A DNA stretch of 64,000 nucleotides from Plantibacter sp050587525. GTDB lineage: Bacteria > Actinomycetota > Actinomycetes > Actinomycetales > Microbacteriaceae. A program made the translations under genes and the position numbers. The stretch spans positions 310,001-374,000 of the forward strand of contig NZ_JBOBFT010000002.1 in NCBI RefSeq assembly GCF_050587525.1. The letters are read 5' to 3'. Positions 52,235 to 60,589 of the stretch are shown here, piece by piece (position 1 is the first letter of the stretch; each line of letters opens with the position of its first letter). The notes beneath the pieces are model-generated. The model was not told the DNA's origin and did no database searches. It was given only the letters and a program-made list of their open reading frames with translations.

Positions 52235-52915
52235 ATGGCAGTCACGGACGAAGCGATCCTCAAGATCAAGGACATGATCGTGAGCGGTGAGCTCGGTCCC
52301 GGAGACCGACTCCCGCCCGAGAAGGAACTGAGCGAGCGGCTCGGCCTCTCGCGCAGCTCCATGCGCGAAGCCGTCAAGGCCCTCGAAGTGATCAGGGTGC
52401 TCGATGTGCGGCGCGGCGACGGCACGTACGTCACGAGCCTGGAACCGCGATTGCTACTGGAGGCGATGTCGTTCGTCATCGACCTGCACGGCGACGATTC
52501 GATCCTGGAACTCTTCGCGGTCCGCCGCATCCTCGAGCCGGCCGCAGCCGGTCTGGCCGCACGTGAGGCGACTCCGGTCCAACTGGCCGTGCTCCGGAGG
52601 ATCGCCGAGTCGGTCGATGTGGAGACGAGCGTCGACGCACTCGTCGAGCACGACCTGGAGTTCCACCGCGCCATCGCCGCGTCAGCCGGAAACGGCTACC
52701 TGTCGAGCCTGCTCGAAAGCCTGTCGAGCCACACGGTCCGTGCACGCATCTGGCGCGGGCTGACGCAGGAGCACTCGGTGCAGCGGACGCTCGACGAGCA
52801 CCGGGCGATCCTCGATGCGCTCGAACGCGGCGATGCTGCACTCGCGGAGGCGCTCGCGACCGTGCACATCGCCGGTATCGAGCAATGGCTGCGTGAGGCT
52901 GCAGTCACGCGCTGA
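52235..52915 (+). CDS. FadR/GntR-family regulator of the fucose cluster
   Basis: A 226-residue regulator: HTH in GDRLPPEKELSERLGLSRSSMREAVKALEVI with wing RRGDGTYVTSLEP, then an FCD domain with VEHDLEFHRAIAASAGNGYL and DEHRAILDALERGD. It is convergent with the L-fuconate dehydratase gene. Such FCD regulators commonly repress sugar-acid catabolism and release DNA on binding a pathway intermediate. Its role in fucose control is inferred from position; a palindromic candidate site lies at 54401. Confidence 0.93.
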   Translation: MAVTDEAILKIKDMIVSGELGPGDRLPPEKELSERLGLSRSSMREAVKALEVIRVLDVRRGDGTYVTSLEPRLLLEAMSFVIDLHGDDSILELFAVRRILEPAAAGLAAREATPVQLAVLRRIAESVDVETSVDALVEHDLEFHRAIAASAGNGYLSSLLESLSSHTVRARIWRGLTQEHSVQRTLDEHRAILDALERGDAALAEALATVHIAGIEQWLREAAVTR

Positions 52916-52978
52916 GCATCATCGCTCGGCGCCCGCCGCCACAGCACCGCGCCACCCGGTACCGCGCCCCCGGGGTGT

Positions 52979-53074
52979 TGCACAATTCAGGATGATTTGC
53001 AGAATTCAGGATGATCGACCGGCGCGCCGAGCTCGATCATCCTGAATTGTGCCGATGTTCCTGAATTGCGAAAA
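52979..53074. repeat. Family B double palindrome, copy 5
   Basis: TTGCACAATTCAGGATGAT and TTGCAGAATTCAGGATGAT face ATCATCCTGAATTGTG and GTTCCTGAATTGCGAAA, with GGCGCGCC in the centre. It fills the space between convergent genes. Confidence 0.92.
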
Positions 53075-53077
53075 CCA

Positions 53078-54364
53078 CTAGGCGGGGATGGCGTACGCGA
53101 AGGCCGCACGGCTGGCGGCGAGCATCTCCATGCCGTTGCCGGGCGCGGTCGGTGCGACGTAGTTGCCGTTCCGGATGACGACGGGCGTCGCGAAGTGCTC
53201 GTGCAGGTGGTCGACGTACTCGATCACGCGTCCCTCGTGCGACCCGGAGACCGCGACGACATCGAACATCGACAGGTGCTGGACGGCCTCGCACAGACCG
53301 ACGCCGCCCGCGTGCGGGCAGACGGGCACCCCGAATTTGGCGGCGAGCAGCAGGATCGCGACATTTTCGTTGATGCCTGCGACCCGCGATGCATCGATCT
53401 GCAACACCTGCAGCGCATCGGCCTGCAGGAACTGCTTGAACATGACCCGGTTGGCCATGTGCTCACCGGTCGCGACCGGGATCGGCGCTACTCCACGAGC
53501 GATCGCGGCGTGCGCCAGGACGTCGTCGGGACTCGTCGGCTCCTCGATCCAGGCGACGTCGAATCGCGCGAGATGCGACATCCACTCGATCGCTTCATCG
53601 ACCCCCCACCGCTGATTCGCGTCCGTGCCGATGCGGATGTCCGGGCCGACGGTCTCGCGGGCGAGCGCGAGCCGACGGATGTCGTCCTGTAGGTCACCAC
53701 CGACTTTCAGCTTGATCATCCCGAACCCGTCCGCCACCGCCTCGCGGGAGAGTCGGACGAGCTTCTCGTCGCTGTATCCGAGCCAGCCGGGCGTGGTGGT
53801 GTAGCCGGGGTAGCCGTCGGCGAGGAGTTCGGCCTCACGTGCCGCGCGTCCGGGGACGGCCGCTTCGAGGATCTCGAGCGCCTGCGCGGGGGTCAATGCG
53901 TCCTCGAGGTAGCGGAAATCGACGAGCTCGACGATCTCGGCCGGCGTCATCCGGGAGAGCAACTGCCAGACGGGGAGTCCCGCGCGCTTCGCCTTCAGGT
54001 CCCAGAGCGCGTTGACGACGGCGCCGATCGCCATGTGCATCACGCCCTTCTCCGGGCCGAGCCAGCGGAGCTGCGAGTCCCAGAGGAACGCGCGCGAGGT
54101 CGCGCCCATGTGTTCGAGGACCGCTTCCGTCTCGCGGCCGACGAGGTGGTGGGCGAGCGCCTGGATGGCGGCGACCTGGACGTCATTGCCGCGCCCGATC
54201 GTGAACACGAAGCCGTGGCCTTCGAGGCCGTCGGCGGCGTCGGTGAGGATGCGCACGTACGCGGCGGAGTAATCGGGGTCGAGGTTCATGGCGTCGGAGC
54301 CGTCGAGCGACGTCGAGGTGGGGAATCGGATGTCGCTGGTCTCCAGCGCGAGGATCGTGCTCAC
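53078..54364 (-). CDS. L-fuconate dehydratase (enolase superfamily)
   Basis: A 428-residue enzyme that dehydrates L-fuconate to 2-keto-3-deoxy-L-fuconate. Enolase-superfamily features: FGMIKLKVGGDL (Lys of KxK), IRIGTDANQRWGV (first metal ligand Asp), VAWIEEPTSPDDV (Glu), VATGEHMANRVM (Glu), and PHAGGVGLCEAVQHLSMFD (acid/base His region) typical of fuconate dehydratases. The GTG at 54364 has AAGGAGAA 8 nt upstream; no ATG fits. It is divergent from the FAH hydrolase. Confidence 0.92.
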   Translation of the reverse strand: MSTILALETSDIRFPTSTSLDGSDAMNLDPDYSAAYVRILTDAADGLEGHGFVFTIGRGNDVQVAAIQALAHHLVGRETEAVLEHMGATSRAFLWDSQLRWLGPEKGVMHMAIGAVVNALWDLKAKRAGLPVWQLLSRMTPAEIVELVDFRYLEDALTPAQALEILEAAVPGRAAREAELLADGYPGYTTTPGWLGYSDEKLVRLSREAVADGFGMIKLKVGGDLQDDIRRLALARETVGPDIRIGTDANQRWGVDEAIEWMSHLARFDVAWIEEPTSPDDVLAHAAIARGVAPIPVATGEHMANRVMFKQFLQADALQVLQIDASRVAGINENVAILLLAAKFGVPVCPHAGGVGLCEAVQHLSMFDVVAVSGSHEGRVIEYVDHLHEHFATPVVIRNGNYVAPTAPGNGMEMLAASRAAFAYAIPA

Positions 54365-54400
54365 TGACGGTTCTCCTTGTTCGGGCTCTTCCGAGCGTAA

Positions 54401-54411
54401 ACATCCGATGT
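54401..54411. promoter_or_regulatory. Candidate GntR operator of the fucose genes
   Basis: ACATC-C-GATGT is a perfect 11 bp palindrome in the 154 bp divergent gap. It is followed at once by TATAGACT, a possible -10 for the rightward genes. AGATGTCCGATC at about 54479 is a partial second site. Confidence 0.55.
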
Positions 54412-54518
54412 ATAGACTGTCAACCGACGGCGATGCGCGATGAGTCCACTCAGAGCCGCGCGTAACGCCCGGAGACTTCAGATGTCCGATCAACCATGTT
54501 CCACAGAAGGAGACCCGC

Positions 54519-55370
54519 ATGAAGTTCGCCCGCCTCGGCCCCGTCGGCGACGAGACCCCCGCAGCGCTCGTCGACGGCTCCTGGCTGGACCTCACGCCGG
54601 TCACCCGCGACATCGACGGCGCCTTCCTGGAAGCCTCACCCGTCCAGATCGTGACCGATGCCATCGCCGCCGGTCGTCTGTCAGCCATCGCAGGAGCGGA
54701 CGACCTCCGCATCGGCGCGCCCATCGCCCGCCCGAGCGCGGTCATCTGCATCGGCATGAACTACGCGGCCCACGCCGCGGAGTCCGGATCCGCGCCGCCC
54801 GAGGTGCCCATCATGTTCCTGAAGACGCCCAACACGGTCGTGGGCCCGAACGACGACGTCCACATCCCCCGCACCAGCACGAAGACCGACTGGGAGGTCG
54901 AGCTCGGCGTGGTCATCGGCCAGCGCGCCTCCTACTTGGACGGCCCAGCGGACAGCGCCAGGCACATCGCAGGGTTCGTGACGGCGAACGACCTCTCGGA
55001 GCGCGCGTTCCAGCTGGAGGTGTCCGGAGGCCAGTGGTCGAAGGGCAAGAGCGCCCCCGGCTTCAACCCGACGGGGCCGTGGCTCGTGACCCCCGACGAG
55101 GTCGATGCGACGAACCTCCGCCTCCGCAGCTGGGTCAACGGCGAACCGCGCCAGGACTCGTCGACCGCCGACCTCATCTTCAGCGTCGACACGATCATCT
55201 GGCAGCTCAGCCAGTACCTGACCCTCGAACCCGGCGACCTCGTCCTGACGGGCACCCCAGAGGGCGTCGCACTGTCGGGCCGTTTCCCCTACCTCGCCGC
55301 CGGTGACGTCTGCGAGATCGAGATCGAAGGCCTCGGCCACCAGCGCCAGTCCTTCCTGCCGCCCGTCTGA
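54519..55370 (+). CDS. Fumarylacetoacetate hydrolase family protein (probable 2,4-diketo-3-deoxy-L-fuconate hydrolase)
   Basis: A 283-residue FAH-type enzyme. Motifs are ICIGMNYAAHAAESGSAPP, MFLKTPNTVVGPNDDVHIP, DWEVELGVVIG (metal-binding Glu), FVTANDLSERAFQ and LVLTGTPEGVALSGR. In the non-phosphorylative L-fucose route an FAH hydrolase splits 2,4-diketo-3-deoxy-L-fuconate to pyruvate and L-lactate; context with fuconate dehydratase and an SDR supports this. AAGGAG lies 8 nt before the ATG. Confidence 0.92.
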   Translation: MKFARLGPVGDETPAALVDGSWLDLTPVTRDIDGAFLEASPVQIVTDAIAAGRLSAIAGADDLRIGAPIARPSAVICIGMNYAAHAAESGSAPPEVPIMFLKTPNTVVGPNDDVHIPRTSTKTDWEVELGVVIGQRASYLDGPADSARHIAGFVTANDLSERAFQLEVSGGQWSKGKSAPGFNPTGPWLVTPDEVDATNLRLRSWVNGEPRQDSSTADLIFSVDTIIWQLSQYLTLEPGDLVLTGTPEGVALSGRFPYLAAGDVCEIEIEGLGHQRQSFLPPV

Positions 55371-55385
55371 GCCCGGGCCGCGCGC

Positions 55386-55479
55386 GCACAACTCCTTCGA
55401 TCCGACGGCTCGGCGCCGGCTCACCCCCGGAATTCCGGGGATGCGGACTCGGCGCCCGTCGAATTCGAAGGAGTTATGC
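55386..55479. repeat. Family A palindrome, copy 6
   Basis: GCACAACTCCTTCGATC faces GAATTCGAAGGAGTTATGC; CCCCGGAATTCCGGGG is central. It lies between FAH and the SDR, inside what looks like one operon. Confidence 0.88.
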
Positions 55480-55522
55480 ACGTCACAGCATTCACCGGAC
55501 ACCCCCGAAAGGAACCGCAACC

Positions 55523-56281
55523 ATGACCTCCAACCCTGAATTCGACGGTCTCGTGGCCGTCGTCACGGGCGGCGCATCCGGCATCGGCGCCGCGATCGCC
55601 ACCCGCCTCACGGAAGGCGGCGCGCAGGTCGCCGTCATCGACCTCAACCCGGCTGATGCGGCCGAGGGCCTCTTCGCCGTGGCCGGGAACGTCGCCGACG
55701 CCGCCTCCGTGCGTGCCGCGATCGACGCCGTCGTCGAACGGTTCGGCCGCATCGACATCGTGGTGAACAACGCGGGCATCGGCGCGCAAGGCACCGTCGA
55801 GGACAATCCCGACGACGAGTGGCTGCGCGTGTTCGACATCAACGTCGTGGGAATGGCGCGCGTGTCCCGTGCGGCGCTCCCCCACCTGCGGAAGTCGCCG
55901 TCGGCCGCCATCGTCAACACCTCGTCGATCGCCGCGACGGCTGGCCTGCCCCAGCGCGCCCTGTACAGCGCGACGAAGGGCGCCGTGCTCTCCCTCACCC
56001 GCGCGATGGCCGCCGACCACCTCCGCGAGGGCATCCGCGTCAACGCCGTGAACCCGGGCACCGCGGACACGCCGTGGGTCGGTCGGCTGTTGTCCTCGGC
56101 CGACGATCCAGCGTCGGAACGCGCCGCGCTCAACGCCCGTCAGCCGCACGGCCGCCTCGTCGCAGCCTCGGAGGTCGCCGATGCGGTCGCGTACCTCGCG
56201 AGCCCGCGGTCCGGTTCCACGACGGGCACGTCGATCGCTGTCGACGGCGGCATGCACGAGCTGCGTCTGCGACCCGAGTAA
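55523..56281 (+). CDS. SDR-family oxidoreductase of the fucose cluster
   Basis: A 252-residue classical SDR: VVTGGASGIGAAIATRL, NVADAASVRAAID, NNAGIGAQGTVEDN, NTSSIAATAGLPQRALYSATKGAV (Ser, Tyr, Lys) and STTGTSIAVDGGMHELRLRPE. It follows the FAH hydrolase, so 2-keto-3-deoxy-L-fuconate 4-dehydrogenase is the best candidate activity; L-fucose dehydrogenase is the alternative. GAAAGGAA lies 8 nt upstream of the ATG. A family A palindrome separates it from FAH. Confidence 0.9.
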   Translation: MTSNPEFDGLVAVVTGGASGIGAAIATRLTEGGAQVAVIDLNPADAAEGLFAVAGNVADAASVRAAIDAVVERFGRIDIVVNNAGIGAQGTVEDNPDDEWLRVFDINVVGMARVSRAALPHLRKSPSAAIVNTSSIAATAGLPQRALYSATKGAVLSLTRAMAADHLREGIRVNAVNPGTADTPWVGRLLSSADDPASERAALNARQPHGRLVAASEVADAVAYLASPRSGSTTGTSIAVDGGMHELRLRPE

Positions 56282-56299
56282 CGCTCCCGCCCCGCCAAG

Positions 56300-56359
56300 A
56301 CCTCCGTTTTCGTGCAATACGGACGTTGTGGATGGCACTTCTTGCACGAAAACGGAGGT
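56300..56359. repeat. Family H palindrome (single copy)
   Basis: ACCTCCGTTTTCGTGCAA (56300-56317) and its exact inverse (56342-56359) flank a 24 nt loop. It lies 19 nt after the SDR stop. Confidence 0.9.
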
Positions 56360-56501
56360 TGGGGGTGCCGGAGCAGTCGGCCAGGAGGCCGACCGCACCA
56401 GTCGCGCGCGTTCGACGAGTCGCGCTAGCATTCGGGCAACGGCCCGCGCATGCTCGAGTGCCTCGGATCGCGGACGCCGTACCGCCGATGGAGGAGGGTC
56501 C

Positions 56502-57968
56502 ATGACGACCGATGCGAGCCGACGAAGCCACGATCCACTCGACCGTCCGGCGGACGACCCGCCGACCGACGACCCGCGCGACGATCTCTTCGTCACGCCG
56601 CTCCTCGCATCGCGCGCACCCACATCGGTGTTCCCAGAGCTGGAGCGGGCGCCGCGCGAGGTCTACCAGCTGGTCCACGACGAGTTGCTGCTCGACGGCG
56701 TCTCCCGCATGAATCTCGCCACCTTCTGCACCACCTGGGTGGAACCGGAGGTGCGGAAGCTGATGGACGAGTCGATCGACAAGAACATCGTCGACAAGGA
56801 CGAGTACCCGCAGACGGCCGAGCTGGAAGCCCGATGCGTGCGCATGCTCGCCGACCTCTTCCACGCCCCGGAGCCGACGACGACGCTCGGGACGTCCACG
56901 ACCGGATCGAGCGAGGCGGCGATGCTCGGCGGGCTGGCCGCGAAGTGGCGCTGGAAGGCACGCCGGACCGCGGCGGGCGCGTCCACCGCGACCCCCAACA
57001 TCGTGACGGGTCCCGTGCAGGTGTGCTGGGAGAAGTTCGCACGCTACTTCGACGTGGAGATGCGCCAGGCGCCCATGAACACGGGCAACCTCCTCACGCC
57101 GGAGGAGGTGATCGCCCGATGCGATGAGCACACGATCGCGGTCGTCGTCACGTTCGGGCAGACGTTCACAGGCAAGTTCGAGGACGTCGTCGCGATCAGT
57201 GCGGCCCTCGACGACCTCCAGGAGCGGACGGGCCTCGACATCCCGATCCACGTCGATGCGGCGAGCGGCGGGTTCGTCGCCCCGTTCTGCGCACCGGACC
57301 TCGTGTGGGACTTCCGTCTGCCACGGGTGAAGTCGATCAACAGCTCCGGGCACAAGACGGGCCTCGCTCCCCTGGGCAGCGGATGGGTGATCTGGCGGGA
57401 TGCGGCCGATCTGCCGACGGAGCTCATCTTCGACGTCAACTACCTGGGTGGGCAGATGCCGACCTTCAACCTCAACTTCTCGAGGCCGGGAGGGCAGGTC
57501 GTCAGTTCCTATTACAACTTCCTGCGGCTCGGGCGGGAGGGCTACCGGAAGGTGCAGTCGACGCTGTACGCGGTCGCGGGATACCTGGCTCGCGACATCG
57601 CATCGATCGATCTGTTCACGATGGTCTTCGAGGGCGATCCGCAGCTCGGGATCCCAGCGGTCACCTGGCGGTTGAAGGACCCGGACGGCCCGTTCAACCT
57701 CTTCGACCTGGCCGAGGCGTTGCGGACGCTCGGCTGGCTCGTGCCCGCGTACACGCTGCCTCCGGCCCAGGAGGAGGTCGCGGTGCAGCGCATCATCGTG
57801 CGGCACGGTTTCAGCCTCGACATGGCGGACCTGCTGCTCGCGGACCTGCGCCGCGCCATCGGGAAGCTCACCGACCGGCCGCCGTCGCGTCCACTCGACG
57901 AGTCCGAGGGCGGTGGCTTCAACCACAACGCCACGCCCGAGGTCTCCGCGGAGGCGCTGGCGTCCTGA
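56502..57968 (+). CDS. gadB: Glutamate decarboxylase
   Basis: A 488-residue PLP enzyme that converts glutamate to GABA and consumes a proton. Motifs: NLATFCTTWVEPE, TTGSSEAAMLGGLAAKWRW, IHVDAASGGFVAPF (PLP Asp) and the Schiff-base Lys in INSSGHKTGLAPLGSGW. E. coli GadB has HKFG here, so the Thr after Lys is unusual. GFNHNATPE near the end resembles the pH-responsive C-terminal region. The ATG at 56502 follows GGAGGAGGG by 4 nt. No GABA antiporter gene is adjacent, so its place in acid resistance is unproven. Confidence 0.94.
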   Translation: MTTDASRRSHDPLDRPADDPPTDDPRDDLFVTPLLASRAPTSVFPELERAPREVYQLVHDELLLDGVSRMNLATFCTTWVEPEVRKLMDESIDKNIVDKDEYPQTAELEARCVRMLADLFHAPEPTTTLGTSTTGSSEAAMLGGLAAKWRWKARRTAAGASTATPNIVTGPVQVCWEKFARYFDVEMRQAPMNTGNLLTPEEVIARCDEHTIAVVVTFGQTFTGKFEDVVAISAALDDLQERTGLDIPIHVDAASGGFVAPFCAPDLVWDFRLPRVKSINSSGHKTGLAPLGSGWVIWRDAADLPTELIFDVNYLGGQMPTFNLNFSRPGGQVVSSYYNFLRLGREGYRKVQSTLYAVAGYLARDIASIDLFTMVFEGDPQLGIPAVTWRLKDPDGPFNLFDLAEALRTLGWLVPAYTLPPAQEEVAVQRIIVRHGFSLDMADLLLADLRRAIGKLTDRPPSRPLDESEGGGFNHNATPEVSAEALAS

Positions 57969-58008
57969 GTACGCTGCTCGATGGGTGCGGCGAAACGTCA
58001 GCTCGCCG

Positions 58009-58102
58009 AGCACAACTCCTTCGATTCGACGTTGGCGGCCGGCGCCAAGCCCGGAATTCCGGGGAAGGCTTGCCTGCCGATGTCGGAATTGAAGGAGTTA
58101 TG
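58009..58102. repeat. Family A palindrome, copy 7
   Basis: AGCACAACTCCTTCGATTC faces GGAATTGAAGGAGTTATG, with CCCGGAATTCCGGGG in the centre. It is between the convergent gadB and lipoprotein genes. Confidence 0.88.
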
Positions 58103-58128
58103 ACGGTCGACCGGAGGGCCAGCCGCGC

Positions 58129-58533
58129 CTACTTGCAGATGGCGTCGATCTTCGCGACGGTGTCCGAGAGGTTCTCCTGCGCGGTGTCGAGGGCGGCCTG
58201 CGTGCCATCGCTCGGCTTCTGCTTGTAGAGGCGGGCGGCGTCGACGAGGGTCCCGACGCGCTCGGCCGTCGTCGAGGAGAGCGGATCGATCTGGCCGTTG
58301 CCGACCTCGTGTGCCGCGGAGACGAACGCGTCACGCGCATCGCTGAGCTTGCCCCAGGCGGCGGAGTCCTCGGTCACCTTCGGCAGGTTCGTATCGATCG
58401 ACGACTTCATCGCGCTCCACGCCGTCTCGAAGTCCTTGCACGCCTGATCCTGGCTGTTCGCACCGAACGAGCAACCGCTCAACGCGACGGCAAGCACGGC
58501 GACGGTCGCGAACGACGTGACGAGACGAGTCAT
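58129..58533 (-). CDS. Small putative lipoprotein, hypothetical
   Basis: A 134-residue lipoprotein: MTRLVTSFATVAVLAVALSG signal, lipobox LSGC (Cys21), then a helical domain (DQACKDFETAWSAMKSSIDTNL ... LYKQKPSDGTQAALDTAQENLSDTVAKIDAICK). A second and third cysteine at CKDF and the final CK could form a disulphide. GGAGGGTG lies 6 nt upstream of the ATG. I recognise no family. Confidence 0.85.
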   Translation of the reverse strand: MTRLVTSFATVAVLAVALSGCSFGANSQDQACKDFETAWSAMKSSIDTNLPKVTEDSAAWGKLSDARDAFVSAAHEVGNGQIDPLSSTTAERVGTLVDAARLYKQKPSDGTQAALDTAQENLSDTVAKIDAICK

Positions 58534-58752
58534 CGGAACACCCTCCAGCAGGAATCGGGCGTCGGACGAATGCGCGCCCCGAGACGACGCTAGCAGCGCA
58601 CGGGTGGGGAACGGACCAGAATTCCCGGTCCCGATGTCGTGCTCGCGGTGGCGGCGAAGCGATGGCACTTCGGAGACGACGCGGAGAGGATCGTCTGAGC
58701 GATGCCTGCCGATGTCAGGCGCCCGGGAATGCACGGAAGATCCCTCCGCAGC

Positions 58753-59556
58753 TCACTCGTCGTCGCGCGGCCAGGCGTCCACGAAACGGCTGAGGAGTGT
58801 CGCGAACTGCTCCGTCTCCGCCGCCGTGAATCCGCTGAGAGCGGTGGTCACGGCATCGCGACGGCCCCGGTGCGCCTCGTGCAGGATCGCCCTGCCGGCA
58901 TCGGTCAGCTGGACGACGCTGCGCCTGCCATCCTGCGGGTCGACCGCACGACGAACGTGCCCGCGTTCCGTCGCCTCCGCGACGAGTCTGCTGGCACGCG
59001 GCTGGTCCACGCCGATCGCCGCCGCGAGCGCACTGATGCCCATGCCCGCGCTCGCACCGCCGCCGGCACCCTCGCCAGCACCGTCGATGGCTTCGAGCAT
59101 GCGGAATCGAGCGGCCTGGCCGAGCGAGCGATCGTGCGGGGTGCGACGGCCGGTGCCGCGCTCGTCGTCGCGGCCGTTGCCGCGCGTGCGGTCGCGAGTG
59201 CGGTCGTGGTCACGGTCATGCCCGTCCGCGTCGCCTTCGGCTCGGCCGTGCTCCGGTTGGTGGTCGCGGCCGTGATGCGGGTCTCCCCACGGGCCGCCGC
59301 GCCGCCCATCGAATCCGCCGGGGAATCCCCCGCGGAAGTCGGGCCCGCCCGGGAAGCCCGGACCTCCCGCGAAACCTGGGCCGCCTCGCCGATGCAGTCG
59401 TCGTCTCGACTGGTCGCGTCGGATCCGCACGAGCGCCTGCTCGATCAGGCCGACGGCATCGGCGGTCCCATCGGCGCTCTCAGCCGCTGGTGCCGAGGCG
59501 TCTGCGGTCGCGTCTGCTGAGTGTTCGCTGGGCGGGTCTTGACGATCGTCGGACAT
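58753..59556 (-). CDS. MarR-family regulator with Gly/His/Asp/Arg-rich insertion
   Basis: A 267-residue protein. Residues 1-36 are acidic/Ala-rich, and about 37-50 may be the first MarR helix (VGLIEQALVRIRRDQ). Residues about 51-135 are low complexity: GGPGFPGG repeats, then GRDHQPEHGR, DRDHDRTRDRTRG. The winged helix resumes with SLGQAARFRMLEAID, ISALAAAIGVDQPRASRLVAEATERGHVRRAVDPQDGRRSVVQLTDAGRAIL. It is divergent from a second MarR-like gene with a similar insertion. The start ATG 59556 lies in the shared operator region; an in-frame ATG three codons upstream exists. Confidence 0.85.
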   Translation of the reverse strand: MSDDRQDPPSEHSADATADASAPAAESADGTADAVGLIEQALVRIRRDQSRRRLHRRGGPGFAGGPGFPGGPDFRGGFPGGFDGRRGGPWGDPHHGRDHQPEHGRAEGDADGHDRDHDRTRDRTRGNGRDDERGTGRRTPHDRSLGQAARFRMLEAIDGAGEGAGGGASAGMGISALAAAIGVDQPRASRLVAEATERGHVRRAVDPQDGRRSVVQLTDAGRAILHEAHRGRRDAVTTALSGFTAAETEQFATLLSRFVDAWPRDDE

Positions 59557-59590
59557 ACATGTCATTATACATTTACATGTAACAAGACAT
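59555..59590. promoter_or_regulatory. Shared operator of the divergent MarR pair
   Basis: TTACATGTAA (59573-59582) is a perfect palindrome. Related ACATG words occur in TACATGTC (59556-59563) and GACATGC (59586-59592). The sequence is strikingly AT-rich for this genome. It overlaps or touches the start codons of both genes. Confidence 0.65.
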
Positions 59591-59609
59591 GCAAATGAAA
59601 GAAGACACC

Positions 59610-60497
59610 ATGAACTCCCCAACAGACACTCAGAACCAGTCCCCCACCAGCCCGTCCGCTCAGCGTCCGCTCGGCTACTGGCTGCGCACGATCGACGTCT
59701 CCATGCGCTCAGCGATGCGCGACGCCTTCGCAGAACAGGGCATCGGCCGCCGTTCCTGGCGCACGCTGTCCGTCATCGCCGACGGCGCGAGCACCATCGA
59801 CGAGATCGATGCTGCGATGCCGCCCCGCCGCGGACCCCACGGACGCAAGGGACACGAAGGACGCGGCCGTTTCGGCGGTCGAGGCTTCGGCGGTCGTCCC
59901 GAGCACCGCTTCGGCGAGCGCCCCGAACAGGGCTTCGGCGAGCGCCCCGAGCGAGGCGAGCACCCGTTCGCGTCGCCCGAAGACCGCACAGAACGCCCCG
60001 AGCGATCCTTCGGACCGCGAGGCCAGCGCCCGGAGCACCCGTTCGGAGCACGCGGTCAGCACCCGTTCGCCGAGCGAGCCGGACACCCCGACCTCGGCGG
60101 GCGCCCCGGACACCCCGACCGCGCCGGACGCCCCGAGGGCAGCGAACACCCCGACCGCGACCGCCCTGGCCACTGCGGCCCCGAAAGCCGTCGTCGCCGC
60201 TCGACCCAGGACATCGTCGACGAGTTCGTCGATCGCGGCTGGGTCACGACCGAGGACGGCATCGCCCTCACCGATGCGGGTCGCGAGGCACACGCCGCGC
60301 TCCTCACGAAGGTGACCGCGATCCGCTCCACCGTAACGGATGCCGTCTCCCCCGAGGACTTCGCCACCACGATGGCGAGTCTCGAATCCATCGCCCGCGG
60401 CTTCGGCTGGGACGAGAGCACCGCGTCCGAGCGTGGCCCCCGCGGCCGTCGCGAGCACGGCCCCCGCGGACACCGCACTCCCCGTGACGCCCGTTGA
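59610..60497 (+). CDS. MarR-like protein with long disordered insertion
   Basis: A 295-residue protein. The N-terminal part (GYWLRTIDVSMRSAMRDAFAEQGIGRRSWRTLSVIADG) looks like MarR helices 1-2. About 130 residues of low complexity follow (GRPEHRFGERPEQGFGERPE, HPFG, GHPDRAGRPEG repeats). The wing part resumes as IVDEFVDRGWVTTEDGIALTDAGREAHAALL. It ends in another Arg/Gly/His-rich tail. The recognition helix is hard to identify, so DNA binding is uncertain. It may heterodimerise with its divergent partner (speculation). The start is the first ATG after AAAGAAG. Confidence 0.82.
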   Translation: MNSPTDTQNQSPTSPSAQRPLGYWLRTIDVSMRSAMRDAFAEQGIGRRSWRTLSVIADGASTIDEIDAAMPPRRGPHGRKGHEGRGRFGGRGFGGRPEHRFGERPEQGFGERPERGEHPFASPEDRTERPERSFGPRGQRPEHPFGARGQHPFAERAGHPDLGGRPGHPDRAGRPEGSEHPDRDRPGHCGPESRRRRSTQDIVDEFVDRGWVTTEDGIALTDAGREAHAALLTKVTAIRSTVTDAVSPEDFATTMASLESIARGFGWDESTASERGPRGRREHGPRGHRTPRDAR

Positions 60498-60502
60498 CCA
60501 CC

Positions 60503-60565
60503 TGCCGAGGTGAGGCTTCCGGTCACTGTGGACGCCACAGGACGACCGGAAGCCTCACCTCGGCG
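60503..60565. repeat. Family D palindrome, copy 3
   Basis: TGCCGAGGTGAGGCTTCCGG and CCGGAAGCCTCACCTCGGC are perfect inverted arms, with a small inner palindrome CTGTGGACGCCACAG in the loop. It lies between convergent genes. Confidence 0.93.
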
Positions 60566-60589
60566 GTTCCGCGATCGAGGAGGGGAGGG

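Noticed and set aside
53078..54757. An N-terminally extended fuconate dehydratase of 559 codons
   Set aside because: The extension would run antisense through the FAH gene start and the operator, while GTG 54364 has a good ribosome binding site.
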